Shown in pieces: positions 42,309 through 52,187 of a stretch of DNA of 64,000 nucleotides. Below the pieces are notes generated by a model, which was not told the DNA's origin, did not search any database, and was given only the letters and a program-made list of their open reading frames with translations. A program made the translations under genes and the position numbers. Position 1 is the stretch's first letter. The number at the start of each line of letters is the position of its first letter. This DNA is from Paraburkholderia flagellata (GTDB lineage Bacteria; Pseudomonadota; Gammaproteobacteria; Burkholderiales; Burkholderiaceae): positions 1,240,001 to 1,304,000 of the forward strand of contig NZ_JAJEJT010000003.1 of the NCBI RefSeq assembly GCF_021390645.1, in the 5' to 3' direction.

Positions 42309-43112
42309 GTGGAAAACACCGAAACGGAGGCAGCGCCCGAGCGCGAGCGCCGTGGCATACAGTCGATCGAAGTGGGAGGCGAGATCCTCAAGGTACTGGC
42401 CGACGAAGCGAGGCCCATGGCGCTGCGCGATCTCGTGAAGGCGGCGGGCATGCCATCGGGCAAGATCCATCCGTACCTGGTGAGTTTCGGCAAGATCGGA
42501 CTGGTCGCGCAGGACCCGGCCACGGGGCACTATCTGCTTGGACCCATGGCTATCCAGCTGGGGCTCGCGAGCCTCCAGACGCAAAACCCCATCCGCGAGG
42601 CCACGCCTTTCGCCGAGGCGTTGTCGGAAGAGACGTCGCATGCGGTGGCGATCGCGGTGTGGGGCAATCTGGGCCCGGTGATCGTGCGCCTGATCGACGC
42701 TTCCTATCCCATCCACACGAACATCCGCACCGGCACGGTCATGTCGCTCGCGAATACGGCGACCGGCCGCCTGTTCTCGGCGTTTCTCCCGCGTAAGTTC
42801 ACTGAGACGCTGCTGCTCGACGACCGTATCCGGCTCGGCCCCGACATTGCGCATCCGCTGGAAGCGTCGGTGGTCGAGGCGATGATCGAGGAAGCGCGCG
42901 AGCGGCGCATGGCGCGCAGCATCAATCATCCGACGCCGGGCATTGTGGCGTTCTCCGCGCCGGTCTTCGACTACTCGAAGAACATTGCGTTGACGCTCAC
43001 CATCATGGGCCCGACCGGCACGCTGGACACCGACTGGGACGGCCCAGTCGCCCGCGCGCTGCGCGATTGCGTGGAAGCGATATCGCGGCGGCTGGGCTAC
43101 CGGGCCGCGTGA
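42309..43112 (+). CDS. IclR family transcriptional regulator
   Basis: A 267-residue regulator: N-terminal winged helix (IEVGGEILKVLADEARPMALRDLVKAAGMPSGKIHPYLVSFGKIGLVAQDPATGHYLLGP) and a C-terminal effector domain containing PIHTNIRTGTVMSLANTATGRLFSAFLP, RSINHPTPGIVAFSAPVFDYSKNIALTLTIMGP. The GTG at 42309 is the best start, with an in-frame ATG at 42270 less likely because it overlaps the operator. It diverges from the flavoprotein/SDR/transporter operon, which it probably controls. Confidence 0.92.
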   Translation: MENTETEAAPERERRGIQSIEVGGEILKVLADEARPMALRDLVKAAGMPSGKIHPYLVSFGKIGLVAQDPATGHYLLGPMAIQLGLASLQTQNPIREATPFAEALSEETSHAVAIAVWGNLGPVIVRLIDASYPIHTNIRTGTVMSLANTATGRLFSAFLPRKFTETLLLDDRIRLGPDIAHPLEASVVEAMIEEARERRMARSINHPTPGIVAFSAPVFDYSKNIALTLTIMGPTGTLDTDWDGPVARALRDCVEAISRRLGYRAA

Positions 43113-43127
43113 ATTGAAGCGCGAAAG

Positions 43128-44111
43128 TTAGCGCAGATTCGCCTGGAAAAACGCGAGCACGCTTGCGTCTAATTCCTTGTGGAAGGCGACCCGGTCGAAA
43201 CCGTGCTCATCCACGCAGATCTCGGGCGTCTTCTCTTTCATCGCCTCGGCGCAGGGCGCAAGAAAGGCGAAATGCGCCGAGTTGGGCACGAAGTGATAGT
43301 CGGGTTTGCGAGGCAGCGTCCTGGCAAGCGCGGGCGCGTTGTGGGGCAATACGCCGTCGCCGCCATACTGCGAAGCCCACAGCTGGATGGGGGCTGTCAC
43401 GTTCTTCAGATTGCTCGCAGCAGGGAATTCGTTGAGCGGATCGGTGAGCACGAACGCCTTGATTCGTGTGTCGCCCGGCAGCGGCGGGGGCACTTCCCCA
43501 CGCGCGACTTCGTCGCAGACCGGCGGCCTCGGGTCCGGGCAAGGCACATCGGAGTGCAGAAAGTCCGGCACGCCGCCCGCTAACACCAGACCCGTATAGC
43601 CGCCGCGCGAAAAGCCAAAAAAGCCGATGCGTTGCGGGTCGATTTTCGCTGCGTCGGGCGCGGCGCTCAGCATGTAATCGATCAGGCGCTTGATATCGGT
43701 CGGCCGCTCGATGAACACGGATATATCGCCGGAGCGGCTCGGATCGACAAACGAGTCGCCGGGATGGTTGATTGCGGCCACAACGAAGCCCGCGTCGGCC
43801 AGCGTCTCCGCAAGGTCATGGTGACCCAGATATGAGCCGGTGTGGCCATGCGAAATGACGACGAGCGGAAGTTTATCGCCGACGGTCGGGCAGTCGCGCC
43901 GCCCGTGCAGGATGTAAGGACCAAACGGCACGTCCTCCGCGGGCGCGGCGCATGGCGTCCACACCATGGCCTTCAATGCCGGGCCATTGGCGTCGGCGGG
44001 AATGTCGAGGCGCCTGAAGCCTGCGGCGTGCGCGGTTGTCGCGAGCAGGTAGAAGAGCACAGTCAATATCGAAGCAGCGGCATACAGACGTTTCTTGCGG
44101 GTTGTCGTCAT
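43128..44111 (-). CDS. Exported alpha/beta hydrolase
   Basis: The 327-residue protein has a signal peptide (MTTTRKKRLYAAASILTVLFYLLATTAHAAGF), so is expected in the periplasm. LPLVVISHGHTGSYLGHHDLAETLADAGFVVAAINHPGDS is the oxyanion-hole strand, IGFFGFSRGGYTGLVL the nucleophile elbow (GFSRG), and PNSAHFAFL the likely catalytic His. It resembles platelet-activating-factor acetylhydrolase-like and dienelactone-hydrolase-like enzymes. The start at 44111 is chosen for the signal peptide. Convergent with the IclR gene. Substrate unknown. Confidence 0.88.
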   Translation of the reverse strand: MTTTRKKRLYAAASILTVLFYLLATTAHAAGFRRLDIPADANGPALKAMVWTPCAAPAEDVPFGPYILHGRRDCPTVGDKLPLVVISHGHTGSYLGHHDLAETLADAGFVVAAINHPGDSFVDPSRSGDISVFIERPTDIKRLIDYMLSAAPDAAKIDPQRIGFFGFSRGGYTGLVLAGGVPDFLHSDVPCPDPRPPVCDEVARGEVPPPLPGDTRIKAFVLTDPLNEFPAASNLKNVTAPIQLWASQYGGDGVLPHNAPALARTLPRKPDYHFVPNSAHFAFLAPCAEAMKEKTPEICVDEHGFDRVAFHKELDASVLAFFQANLR

Positions 44112-44529
44112 GGCGCTTCCAAAGAGGTTGCCGATTATTCCCACCTTCGCTCTACTAAATCCGCTACGCCAGTGCCGATACATCTGTCCAGGCTTAATGT
44201 TTCCTGGCGTTTAGTCAGTTGGCGGTTACCGGATTATATCGAGGCGAATCGCTCACGGCGTCGCGCGTGCCGTTGGCATCGTGCAAGCTGTATATAGTAC
44301 GTATCACTAAGCAATAATCAACCTGCGTTCGGCACTGCGACTTCCGCCGCCATCGAGCCCACCGTCATCGCGGGGAATGCATCGCTGAATTTCGGGTGAA
44401 CTGGCTTTTTACCAGCGGACACAAATGTTGTTCCCGTGCGGCTCTTTATCTCAGGTGGTCGCCTATTTACCATGCATTCACCTGCTGCAAACAACCGTTC
44501 GCAGCCCTTCAAAACCTTCGAGGTGAATC
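44112..44529. other. Divergent intergenic region of the hydrolase and DUF4148 genes
   Basis: About 0.4 kb with no supported frame. AT-rich parts (CTGTATATAGTACGTATCACTAAGC, near 44288) probably hold promoters. No clear operator or hairpin was found. Confidence 0.4.
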
Positions 44530-44862
44530 ATGAAAGTGAAAGTTCTGGCTTCGGCCCTGTCAATCGCCGTGGCACTCGCCGCGCCCGCTATCGCATTTGC
44601 TCAGTCCAACGGCGCGCTCACTCGCGCAGAGGTTCGCAATGATCTCGTCCAGCTTGAAAAGGCGGGATACCGGCCCGGAGATGGTGATCAGGCGACTTAC
44701 CCGCAGCAGATCCAGCAGGCCGAAGCGCGGGTGACCCGCTCGGCTGCGGCATCGAGCGGCTTTGGCGGCGTGGTCAGTGGAACTTCGGCGTCCGGGCAAG
44801 CTACGCCGGCCGCACCCCAGGCGGATATTCCGGGTCTGCGACCGATTTACTCCGGCCAATGA
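44530..44862 (+). CDS. DUF4148 domain-containing small exported protein
   Basis: The 110-residue protein has a signal peptide (MKVKVLASALSIAVALAAPAIAFAQ) and the DUF4148 core LTRAEVRNDLVQLEKAGYRPGDGDQATYPQQIQQAEARV, found in many paralogues in Burkholderia relatives. The rest is a Ser/Ala/Gly-rich tail. GAGGTG precedes the ATG. Function unknown; probably periplasmic. Confidence 0.9.
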   Translation: MKVKVLASALSIAVALAAPAIAFAQSNGALTRAEVRNDLVQLEKAGYRPGDGDQATYPQQIQQAEARVTRSAAASSGFGGVVSGTSASGQATPAAPQADIPGLRPIYSGQ

Positions 44863-44886
44863 CTCCCGCTTTTGCGCCCGGTTGGA

Positions 44887-45201
44887 TTACGCAATCGGGC
44901 GCCTTGCGCTGGCACAACATAGTGCGCGCGCGTTACATGCAGGAATAACTGCATTGCCGCGAAGCCGGGTCCGGCTTTGATTCATCCTCGCCGCTACCTC
45001 AACCGGAGGCTCGGCGGTCAGCAGTTCGATCTCGAAGCGCACGTCGGGAATCTCGCGGACGTCCTGCTCCAAAATGGCGCGATATCCCGCAAGACCAAAC
45101 GGACGGTCGTTATGGACGACGTCCAGGGCGACGAAGTCTCCGAGACAATCCCAATCTCGCCGGTTCAGAACGTCGATGTAGCGCCGGTAGAGCGTGCTCA
45201 T
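44887..45201 (-). pseudogene. Probable truncated NTF2-like (ester cyclase/SnoaL-type) protein
   Basis: The first 80 residues (MSTLYRRYIDVLNRRDWDCLGDFVALDVVHNDRPFGLAGYRAILEQDVREIPDVRFEIELLTAEPPVEVAARM) match the N-terminal half of the SnoaL-like/ester cyclase family. After VAARM the frame continues for some 25 residues of Arg/Ala/Cys-rich sequence unlike the family, which would normally go on with two more beta strands (about 130 residues in total). The 3' half is lost, so the gene is probably inactive. Confidence 0.55.
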
Positions 45202-45376
45202 ATCGTGTGCGCCCAATACGGTCTCCTTATCGCATGACGATGCACAGACGATCGTAGACGAAAGCCGCGTACGGGGCGAACTTAAAAGAGAGGAACGGAA
45301 GTTGCGCTAAGCAGGGGTCCGCACGCGGGCTGTGTCCCGCGTTGCGGCAACGATCGAAGAGGAGCGAAGCCCTGCT

Positions 45377-46735
45377 ATGCCGCAGGAAGCACTTTGGTTT
45401 CTGCTGATAGGCGTGCTCCTGATGTTCGTGGCGCTCGCGCGGGGCCCTATCGCGCGCCTGCCGCTCACGGGCGCGATGATCTATCTGGCCTTTGGCGTCG
45501 TGGTGGGGCCGGGTTTGCTCGGTCTCGTCCATACCGACCTCGCCCAGAACGTACGCATGCTCACCGTTTTGGCGGAGGCCGGGCTCGTGGTCTCGCTGTT
45601 TTCGGTGGGCATGCATCTGCGCGTGCAACTGCGCGAGCCGCTCTGGTGGTTGCCGCTGCGCCTCGGCGTGCTCGCCATGGTGTTCAGCGTCGCGCTGATG
45701 TTCGCGTTCGGCGTGGCGACGGGTGCGGCCACGGGCGTCGCATTGTTTCTCGCCGCGGCGCTCGCGCCGACCGACCCGGTGCTCGCCAACGAACTGCGTG
45801 TGCATGAGGCCGGCGACGCGGAGCCCGTGCGATTCGCGCTCTCGGGCGAGGGCGGCCTCAACGACGGCGCCGCCATGCCGTTCGCGGTGCTCGGTCTCGC
45901 GCTGTGCGGCGTGCACGGCGCCGACACGCAAAACGCGGCGGCGTTCGCCGCGTGGCTGGCGTGGGGCGTCGTGGGCGCACTCCTCGTTGGCGTGGTGCTC
46001 GCCAAGGTTTGCGTGCGCAGCGTGTTCTATTTGCGCACGCGCCATGGCGAAGCGGTGGGGCTCGACGGCTTCATCGCAATCGGGCTGATGTCGGTTACCT
46101 ACGGCGTGGCGCTGCTGCTGCATACGTATGCGTTCGTGGCTGTGTTCGCGGCGGGCGCGGCGCTGCGTCACGAAGAACTGCGCGCGTCCGGCGAGCGCCT
46201 TCCTGCCGAGGCGCTCGAAAGCGTGCAGCTAGGCGAGCGTACCGAAGTCGCGACAGATCCCCAGCGCGCGCACGCGTGGCTTGCCGAAGGCATGACGGGG
46301 TTCACACTGGAAATCGAACGGCTGGCCGAGTTCTCGGTACTGCTGATCATTGGCTGCGTGATTTCGGCGCACTGGCGCGAAATGCTCGACCTGCGCACGG
46401 TGCTGTGCGCGCTCGTGCTGGTGTTCGTCGTGCGGCCGTTGGCTGTGCTCGCCGCAATGATGGGCTCGAGCGCTCAAGGCCCGCAGCGGCTCCTGATGGC
46501 GTGGATGGGCATACGCGGCGTCGGCGCGTTCTACTATGCGGTGTGGGGCATCGACCAGGCGGGCGACGTGCTGCGGCCCGTGCTGCCCGCCGCCCTCGAT
46601 GCGATCGTGCTTTCCGTCGTGCTGCACGGCGCGACGGCGGGCTACGTACTCGAGCGCTATTACCGGAGCGAGGAGGCGCGCGCCGAATCGGAACACCGGT
46701 TGCGCCCGAGACAGGCAGCCCGCTCAAGCTCATGA
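45377..46735 (+). CDS. Sodium/proton antiporter, CPA1 (NhaP-like) family
   Basis: A 452-residue inner-membrane antiporter with about 12 hydrophobic segments. Family landmarks are ALAPTDPVLANELRVHEAGDAEPVRFALSGEGGLNDGAAMPFA, carrying the conserved aspartates (TDPVLA and GLNDGAA) used in cation/proton exchange, and WMGIRGVGAFYYAVWG. A soluble tail of about 30 residues follows. The start at 45377 (MPQEALWFLLIG) sits after GAGGAGCG. It should export Na+ or K+ for pH homeostasis; the ion is unknown. Confidence 0.92.
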   Translation: MPQEALWFLLIGVLLMFVALARGPIARLPLTGAMIYLAFGVVVGPGLLGLVHTDLAQNVRMLTVLAEAGLVVSLFSVGMHLRVQLREPLWWLPLRLGVLAMVFSVALMFAFGVATGAATGVALFLAAALAPTDPVLANELRVHEAGDAEPVRFALSGEGGLNDGAAMPFAVLGLALCGVHGADTQNAAAFAAWLAWGVVGALLVGVVLAKVCVRSVFYLRTRHGEAVGLDGFIAIGLMSVTYGVALLLHTYAFVAVFAAGAALRHEELRASGERLPAEALESVQLGERTEVATDPQRAHAWLAEGMTGFTLEIERLAEFSVLLIIGCVISAHWREMLDLRTVLCALVLVFVVRPLAVLAAMMGSSAQGPQRLLMAWMGIRGVGAFYYAVWGIDQAGDVLRPVLPAALDAIVLSVVLHGATAGYVLERYYRSEEARAESEHRLRPRQAARSSS

Positions 46736-46862
46736 CGGATTAGCGGCGTGCCGGCTGCGAGAACGACGGGGTTGATGGCTCTCGGAACCCTCGCTCCTGA
46801 GCGAAAACCTGTTCGGGCACAGCCAGTGCGCATAGAGCAGGATACTTTCAAAGGAGCCGGCA

Positions 46863-47024
46863 ATGCTTTACTACGCGATCGTTTTCTTCGTGATAGCCAT
46901 CATCGCGGCTGTCTTCGGGTTTGGCGGGATTGCCGCGGGCGCGGCGGGCATCGCCAAGATTCTGTTCCTGATCTTCGTGATTCTCTTTCTGGCCAGCCTG
47001 CTTTTTGGCATCTCGAGGCGTTAA
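46863..47024 (+). CDS. DUF1328 small membrane protein (YtjA-like)
   Basis: A 53-residue protein, [20 protein letters not shown] then [20 protein letters not shown], that matches the small two-segment DUF1328 family. GGAGCC lies about 10 bp before the ATG. The two hydrophobic helices are joined by a Gly/Ala-rich turn. Members are linked to envelope stress, without a known mechanism. It follows the antiporter gene. Confidence 0.92.
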   Translation: MLYYAIVFFVIAIIAAVFGFGGIAAGAAGIAKILFLIFVILFLASLLFGISRR

Positions 47025-47108
47025 CGGGTCCCACGCGGGGTCCACGGCGCGCCGCCACACGGCGGCGCCGGAGCGGTTGTGCGCCCGATATTCAGGAGTC
47101 CACCCATC

Positions 47109-47396
47109 ATGAACATTTCCTTTCCCGAAGGTCCAGTCGGGTACGACACGCAGGAGTACGCGCTAACCTTTGTTGCGGTGGCGGATTCTGTCCCGGTGGA
47201 TTGTGCGATTACGGCTGAGGCGCTGGAGGATCGCTTCGGCGCGAAATCATTGCGCGAGCCCGACTTGCGCCTCGCGTTCCATCGTAACCGCGCCGCCATC
47301 GAGGCGGCCGCCGCCCGACTCATCGAGGAGACGGACGGCAAGCCGGTGATCCTTCACAGCGGCTACTTGCGCATGTACGGCACGAGCAGGCACTGA
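47109..47396 (+). CDS. DUF1488 family protein
   Basis: A 95-residue cytoplasmic protein beginning MNISFPEGPVGYDTQEYALTFVAVADSVPVDCAITAEALEDRFG, the DUF1488 pattern. Members are small and of unknown role. GGAG lies a few bases upstream of the ATG at 47109. The stop abuts that of the convergent transketolase gene. Confidence 0.88.
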   Translation: MNISFPEGPVGYDTQEYALTFVAVADSVPVDCAITAEALEDRFGAKSLREPDLRLAFHRNRAAIEAAAARLIEETDGKPVILHSGYLRMYGTSRH

Positions 47397-49514
47397 CTAC
47401 TTGCCCGCTCCCGCCTTGCAACGCGCAATCTGCTTCTTCGCTTCTTCCACCACGTGCTCCGGCGTGAAGCCGAATTTCGTCCTCAGCGCCTTGAGCGGCG
47501 CGGAGGCGCCAAACGTGCGCATGACGATCTGCGATCCCTGGCGGCCGACGTAGCGGTCCCAGCCGAGTGTCGCCGCCTGCTCCACGGCCACGCGCGCATG
47601 GATGTCCGGCGGCAGCACCGAATCCTGGTACGCCTCGTCCTGCAATTCGAACACGTCCCATGAAGGCATCGAAACCACGCGCGCCGCGATTCCCTCCTGT
47701 TTCAGCGTTTCGTATGCGGAAATGCACAGCGAAATCTCGCTGCCCGTGGCGAGGAGCAGTACTTCGGGCTGCTTGCCATCGGGTGCGTCGGCGAGCACGT
47801 ATGCTCCACGCTGCACGCCTTGCGCGCTCGCGTATTTCGTGCGGTCGAGCGTGGGCAGCGTCTGGCGCGTCAACACCAGGCAGGCCGGTTCATGCGTACG
47901 CGTAAGCGCAACGCGCCAGGCCTGCGCGACTTCGTTGGCGTCGGCGGGGCGCAGCATGAGCAGGCCCGGTACGCTGCGCAGCGCGGCGAGCTGCTCGATC
48001 GGCTGGTGCGTGGGTCCGTCCTCGCCGAGACCAATCGAATCGTGCGTGAACACGTAGACCACGGGCAGCTCCATGATCGCGGCGAGCCGGATCGGGGGCT
48101 TCATGTAGTCGCTGAAAATGAGGAACGTCGATCCGAACGGCCGCAAGCCCGAAAGCGCGAGACCATTGGAGACCGCGCCCATGCCATGTTCGCGAATGCC
48201 GAAGTGCAGGTTGCGGCCGTCGTAGTGATCGCGCTCGAGGCTTCCCGCGCCCTCGAACTTGAGATTGGTCTTGGTGGAGGGCGAGAGGTCGGCGGCGCCG
48301 CCGATCATCCACGGCACGCGCTGCGCAATGGCGTTGAGCACCTTGCCCGACGAGTCGCGCGTGGCGAGGCCCTTTTCATCGGCTTCGAAGGTGGGAATGT
48401 CGGCGTCCCAGCCCTCGGGCAGCTTGCCCTCGAGCATCAGGCTTAGTTCCTTCGCCGGCTCGGGGTAGCGCTTCGCATAGTCGTCGTAGCGTTGCTGCCA
48501 CGCTTGGTGCACGGCCTTGCCGCGCGCGCCCATGCCTTGCGCGAAACGTTCGTACACGCCATCGGGTACGAGGAACTGCGCGTCCTCCGGCCAGCCGTAC
48601 GCGCGTTTGGCGAGCCGCACTTCTTCCTCGCCCAGCGCCTCGCCGTGCGCCGCCGCCGTGTCCTGCCGGTTCGGCGCACCCCAGCCAATGATGCTCTTCA
48701 CCACGATGAGCGTGGGCTTGTCGGTCACAGCCTGCGCTTTTTCGATGGCGGCTTCTATGGCGTTCGTGTCGTTGGCGTCGTCTACGTGCAGCGTGTGCCA
48801 GTGGTAGCCGCGAAAGCGCGATTCGACATCGTCGCTATAGGCGAGGTCGGTATGGCCCTCGATCGTGATGCGGTTGCTGTCGTAAAACCAGATCAGATTC
48901 GACAGACCCAGATGGCCCGCGAGTGACGCCGCTTCGTGCGAGACGCCTTCCATCATGTCACCGTCGCCGCACAGCGCATAGACGCGGTAGTCGAAGATCG
49001 TGGCGTCGGGGCGATTGAAGCGCTGCGCTAGCCAGCGTTCGGCCATGGCCATGCCCACGCTGTTGCCGAGCCCCTGGCCGAGTGGCCCGGTGGTCGTCTC
49101 GACGCCCGTCGTCCAGCGATATTCCGGGTGCCCCGGCGTCAAGCTGTCGAGCTGGCGAAAGTGTTTGATATCGTCGAGCGAGACGGCGGGCTTTCCCGTA
49201 AGCTTGCCTTTTTCGTCTATGGCTTGCACGCCCGTGAGGTGCAGCATCGAATAGAGCAGCATGGAAGCGTGGCCGTTCGAGAGCACGAAGCGGTCGCGAT
49301 TCGGCCATCGCGGCGCGGCAGGGTCGTAACGCAGATGATGCTGCCAGATCTGGTACGCGAGCGGTGCGAGCGCCATGGGCGTGCCGGGGTGGCCGGAATT
49401 GGCCTTTTGCACGGCGTCCATCGACAAGGTGCGGATTGTGTCGATGGCGAGGCGATCGAGATCGGATGGGTCGGCTTTCGTGGGCCTTGCATTCGACGTT
49501 GCATTCGATGACAT
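47397..49514 (-). CDS. tkt: Transketolase
   Basis: Transfers two-carbon units between sugar phosphates in the pentose phosphate pathway, using thiamine diphosphate. The 705-residue protein has SGHPGTPMALAPLAYQIW, the ThDP motif GDGDMMEGVSHEAASLAGHLGLSNLIWFYDSN, THDSIGLGEDGPTHQPIEQLAALR (pyrimidine domain), and the C-terminal GKQPEVLLLATGSEISLC region. It is longer than many transketolases, mainly through an extended N-terminus (MSSNATSNARPTKADPSDLDRLAIDTIRTL). The start at 49514 is chosen on this basis; upstream codons are open but non-conserved. Confidence 0.96.
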   Translation of the reverse strand: MSSNATSNARPTKADPSDLDRLAIDTIRTLSMDAVQKANSGHPGTPMALAPLAYQIWQHHLRYDPAAPRWPNRDRFVLSNGHASMLLYSMLHLTGVQAIDEKGKLTGKPAVSLDDIKHFRQLDSLTPGHPEYRWTTGVETTTGPLGQGLGNSVGMAMAERWLAQRFNRPDATIFDYRVYALCGDGDMMEGVSHEAASLAGHLGLSNLIWFYDSNRITIEGHTDLAYSDDVESRFRGYHWHTLHVDDANDTNAIEAAIEKAQAVTDKPTLIVVKSIIGWGAPNRQDTAAAHGEALGEEEVRLAKRAYGWPEDAQFLVPDGVYERFAQGMGARGKAVHQAWQQRYDDYAKRYPEPAKELSLMLEGKLPEGWDADIPTFEADEKGLATRDSSGKVLNAIAQRVPWMIGGAADLSPSTKTNLKFEGAGSLERDHYDGRNLHFGIREHGMGAVSNGLALSGLRPFGSTFLIFSDYMKPPIRLAAIMELPVVYVFTHDSIGLGEDGPTHQPIEQLAALRSVPGLLMLRPADANEVAQAWRVALTRTHEPACLVLTRQTLPTLDRTKYASAQGVQRGAYVLADAPDGKQPEVLLLATGSEISLCISAYETLKQEGIAARVVSMPSWDVFELQDEAYQDSVLPPDIHARVAVEQAATLGWDRYVGRQGSQIVMRTFGASAPLKALRTKFGFTPEHVVEEAKKQIARCKAGAGK

Positions 49515-50473
49515 GAGTTGGGACTCCTCGGCAGGGGCGCGCTGCGAGCGGGCGGCGCGCGAAGGAAATGATGCGCAAATGCGGTGCCAGCTAGTGCACC
49601 GCGTTTTGCGCCGCGCTTGGGACCATATGGGCATAGGCTTTGCGGTTTGGCACTGTCACGTCCCTCCTTTTTGCTTACCGAGCCGATGCGCGGAAAAACG
49701 CGACACAAGACCGGCGCGGATGTGGGCGTGGGCCGCGCCGTTGCTGAAACCTCGCACGCGCGAGCTACGACGTCGCGCGGCTTTCACGCGAACCCAACGG
49801 CTCGCGGCGCGATCGTCAACGTGGGTTCGGCGCTCGCTTCGCGCGCAATGCCGCTGCAAGCCCCGTATTGCGGCAGTGCGAGATTCGCGGTGCGCGGCCT
49901 GACTGACGCCTTGGCTTCCTTGGCTGGCGATGGAATTTGCGCGCTGCGCAGGCAGGCGCGCTCACCCTGTTGATCGTATTCCTTTTTGAGTGCGCTCGCG
50001 CTCGGCACGCACGATGCATATGAAATCACTCTGCTGCCGGGGCACGATGGCAGGGACGTGATTCCGGACCGTACGACGATATGGGCGACGTTTAGAAAGA
50101 AGCGGGAGTCAGGTGCGGTCGCGAATGATGTCCGCTTAAAACGATAAGGCATCCTTATTAAGAAGACAGGTTTGAAAACCTGGATGCCAAATTATCCGGC
50201 TTCGTTCCCGGAGGCACTGCCGTATGTGCTGTGTCAGCACGGCTACTGTTACCGACGCGTCGCATTGTTTTCGGACGAATGGTGGCAGAAATTGCCGCAC
50301 ATTAATTCGTTTTCACGTCGCAGTTGATTCGTTCTGCGAAGTCATGCGATGCTCTTCTTGCCCGGGACCCGGCGATGCCATCACATCCAGTCGGGCCCGC
50401 ACGCCGCAGACAAACGGCGTGAACGGGTTGATGCGACGAGACCAGCGAAGTGCCCCAACACCAAGGAGGCAAC
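49515..50473. other. Intergenic region upstream of the trehalase gene, with an SDR remnant
   Basis: Nearly 1 kb between transketolase and trehalase. Apart from the SDR fragment listed separately no frame is convincing. A 16-bp palindrome (CAGGTTT, GA, AAACCTG; 50167-50182) lies in an AT-richer stretch that could hold promoter elements for the trehalase gene. Confidence 0.45.
49803..49922 (+). pseudogene. Fragment of a short-chain dehydrogenase gene
   Basis: A 40-codon stretch reads RGAIVNVGSALASRAMPLQAPYCGSARFAVRGLTDAL, which matches the mid-region of a group of SDRs (catalytic Ser in VGSAL, Tyr in APYCG; the usual Lys is replaced, with SARF in its place). No nucleotide-binding part or C-terminus is found on either side. 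It is a short remnant of a lost gene. Confidence 0.55.
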
Positions 50474-52168
50474 ATGAGCACGCAGCTGCAATCTCGCACC
50501 CACGCCGCATCGCCAAACGATGCGCATCGCATTCAAGCAAGCTTACAGTCACTCCAGCCCCGAAAGTCGCCGCAGCGCTCGCGCACCGCCATCAGCGCGG
50601 CCAGCGTCGCGACACTATTGCTCGCCTGCGCAAACTGTTTTGCCGACACGCAGGTGGGCGGCCCGCTGCCGCCCGCGCCCGATATTCTGTACGGTGACCT
50701 TTTCGTCGCGGTGCAGACCGCGCAGATCTTCTCCGACCAGAAGACCTTCGTCGACTCGACGCCGAATACGGACCCCGCAACCATCGTGCAGCTCTATGAA
50801 GCGCAGAAGAACCAGCCTGGTTTCTCGCTGCTGAACTTCGTGAACCAGTACTTCACGCCGCCGCCTGACCAGAGCATCACGCCGCCCGCGGGGCAGACCT
50901 TGCGCCAGCATATCGACTGGCTATGGACCGGGCTCACGCGCACGACCACGACGGCGCCCGACAACAGTTCGCTCGTGCCGTTGCCGAAGCCCTATGTCGT
51001 GCCCGGCGGGCGCTTCAGGGAGGGCTATTACTGGGACACGTACTTCACGATGCTCGGGCTCCAGGAGTCGGGCCATGAAGATCTCGTCGACGACATGCTC
51101 GACAACTTTGCGTACATGATCAACACGTTCGGCCATATACCGAACGGCAATCGCACCTACTACCTGAGCCGCTCCCAACCGCCGTTCTATTCATACATGG
51201 TGGAACTCGCGGCGCAAAAGGAAGGCAACAGCGTCTATCAGAAGTACCTGCCCGCGCTGCGCAAGGAGTACGCATACTGGATGCAGGGCGCGAGCAGCAC
51301 GCCGCGAGGGCAAGCGACGCGCAACGTGGTCGTGCTGAAGGACGGCACCGTGCTCAACCGCTACTGGGACGAACTCGACACGCCGCGCGACGAGTCGTAT
51401 ATCGAAGACGTGCAGACCGCGCAGCAGGCAACGGGCCGCCCCGCGAACGAGGTCTACCGCGACCTGCGCGCGACGGCCGAAAGCGGCTGGGACTTCAGTT
51501 CGCGCTGGTTCGGCGACAACCAGAACCTCTGGACCGTGCGCACCACGTCGATCATTCCCGTCGACCTGAATAGCCTCTTGTTTCATCTGGAGACGACGAT
51601 CGTGCGCGCCTGCACGATCGCGCGCGACTTTGGCTGCGTGGGGCAATTCGCGAGCTACGCTGCGCGACGCGCCCAGGCCATCAACCGTTACCTCTGGAAC
51701 AACAAGGGCTACTACGGCGACTACGACTGGCAGCTCGGCAAGTCGCGCGACAACCAGACACCCGCGATGATGTATCCGCTGATGGCGGGCGTGGCCTGGC
51801 CCGAGCGCGCGCAGAAAACAGCGCAGACGATGCAAAGCGTGCTGCTCCAGCAAGGCGGCCTCGCCACGTCGACCTACAACACCGGCCAGCAATGGGACGC
51901 GCCCAACGGTTGGGCGCCGCTGCACTGGATCGCGATACAGGGCCTCAAGCAATACGGGCGCGGCGATCTTGCGAAGCCGGTCGGCACGCGATTTCTTGCC
52001 GATGTCGAAAACGTCTATAACACGCAGCAAAAGCTCGTCGAGAAATATATCGTCGAGGGCGCGGGTGAAGGTGGCGGCGGAGGCGGCGAATACCCGTTGC
52101 AGGACGGCTTTGGCTGGACCAACGGCGTGACGCTGATGCTGCTCGATATGTATGGGGGCGGGCAGTAG
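50474..52168 (+). CDS. treA: Periplasmic alpha,alpha-trehalase (GH37)
   Basis: Hydrolyses trehalose to glucose in the periplasm. The 564-residue protein has an N-terminal export signal whose hydrophobic core lies around [19 protein letters not shown], after a long basic head. Both GH37 signatures are present: [15 protein letters not shown] and [16 protein letters not shown], plus a glycine-rich [22 protein letters not shown] near the end. The catalytic Asp and Glu regions ([11 protein letters not shown], and [14 protein letters not shown]) are intact. ATG at 50474 follows AAGGAGG. The gene stands alone. A GTG eight codons upstream is unlikely. Confidence 0.96.
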   Translation: MSTQLQSRTHAASPNDAHRIQASLQSLQPRKSPQRSRTAISAASVATLLLACANCFADTQVGGPLPPAPDILYGDLFVAVQTAQIFSDQKTFVDSTPNTDPATIVQLYEAQKNQPGFSLLNFVNQYFTPPPDQSITPPAGQTLRQHIDWLWTGLTRTTTTAPDNSSLVPLPKPYVVPGGRFREGYYWDTYFTMLGLQESGHEDLVDDMLDNFAYMINTFGHIPNGNRTYYLSRSQPPFYSYMVELAAQKEGNSVYQKYLPALRKEYAYWMQGASSTPRGQATRNVVVLKDGTVLNRYWDELDTPRDESYIEDVQTAQQATGRPANEVYRDLRATAESGWDFSSRWFGDNQNLWTVRTTSIIPVDLNSLLFHLETTIVRACTIARDFGCVGQFASYAARRAQAINRYLWNNKGYYGDYDWQLGKSRDNQTPAMMYPLMAGVAWPERAQKTAQTMQSVLLQQGGLATSTYNTGQQWDAPNGWAPLHWIAIQGLKQYGRGDLAKPVGTRFLADVENVYNTQQKLVEKYIVEGAGEGGGGGGEYPLQDGFGWTNGVTLMLLDMYGGGQ

Positions 52169-52187
52169 GTGTGAGAGAGGACCGCTT

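Noticed and set aside
50167-50182. Palindrome CAGGTTT-GA-AAACCTG before the trehalase gene
   Set aside because: Short and single, with no partner site or defined promoter; kept only as part of the intergenic description.
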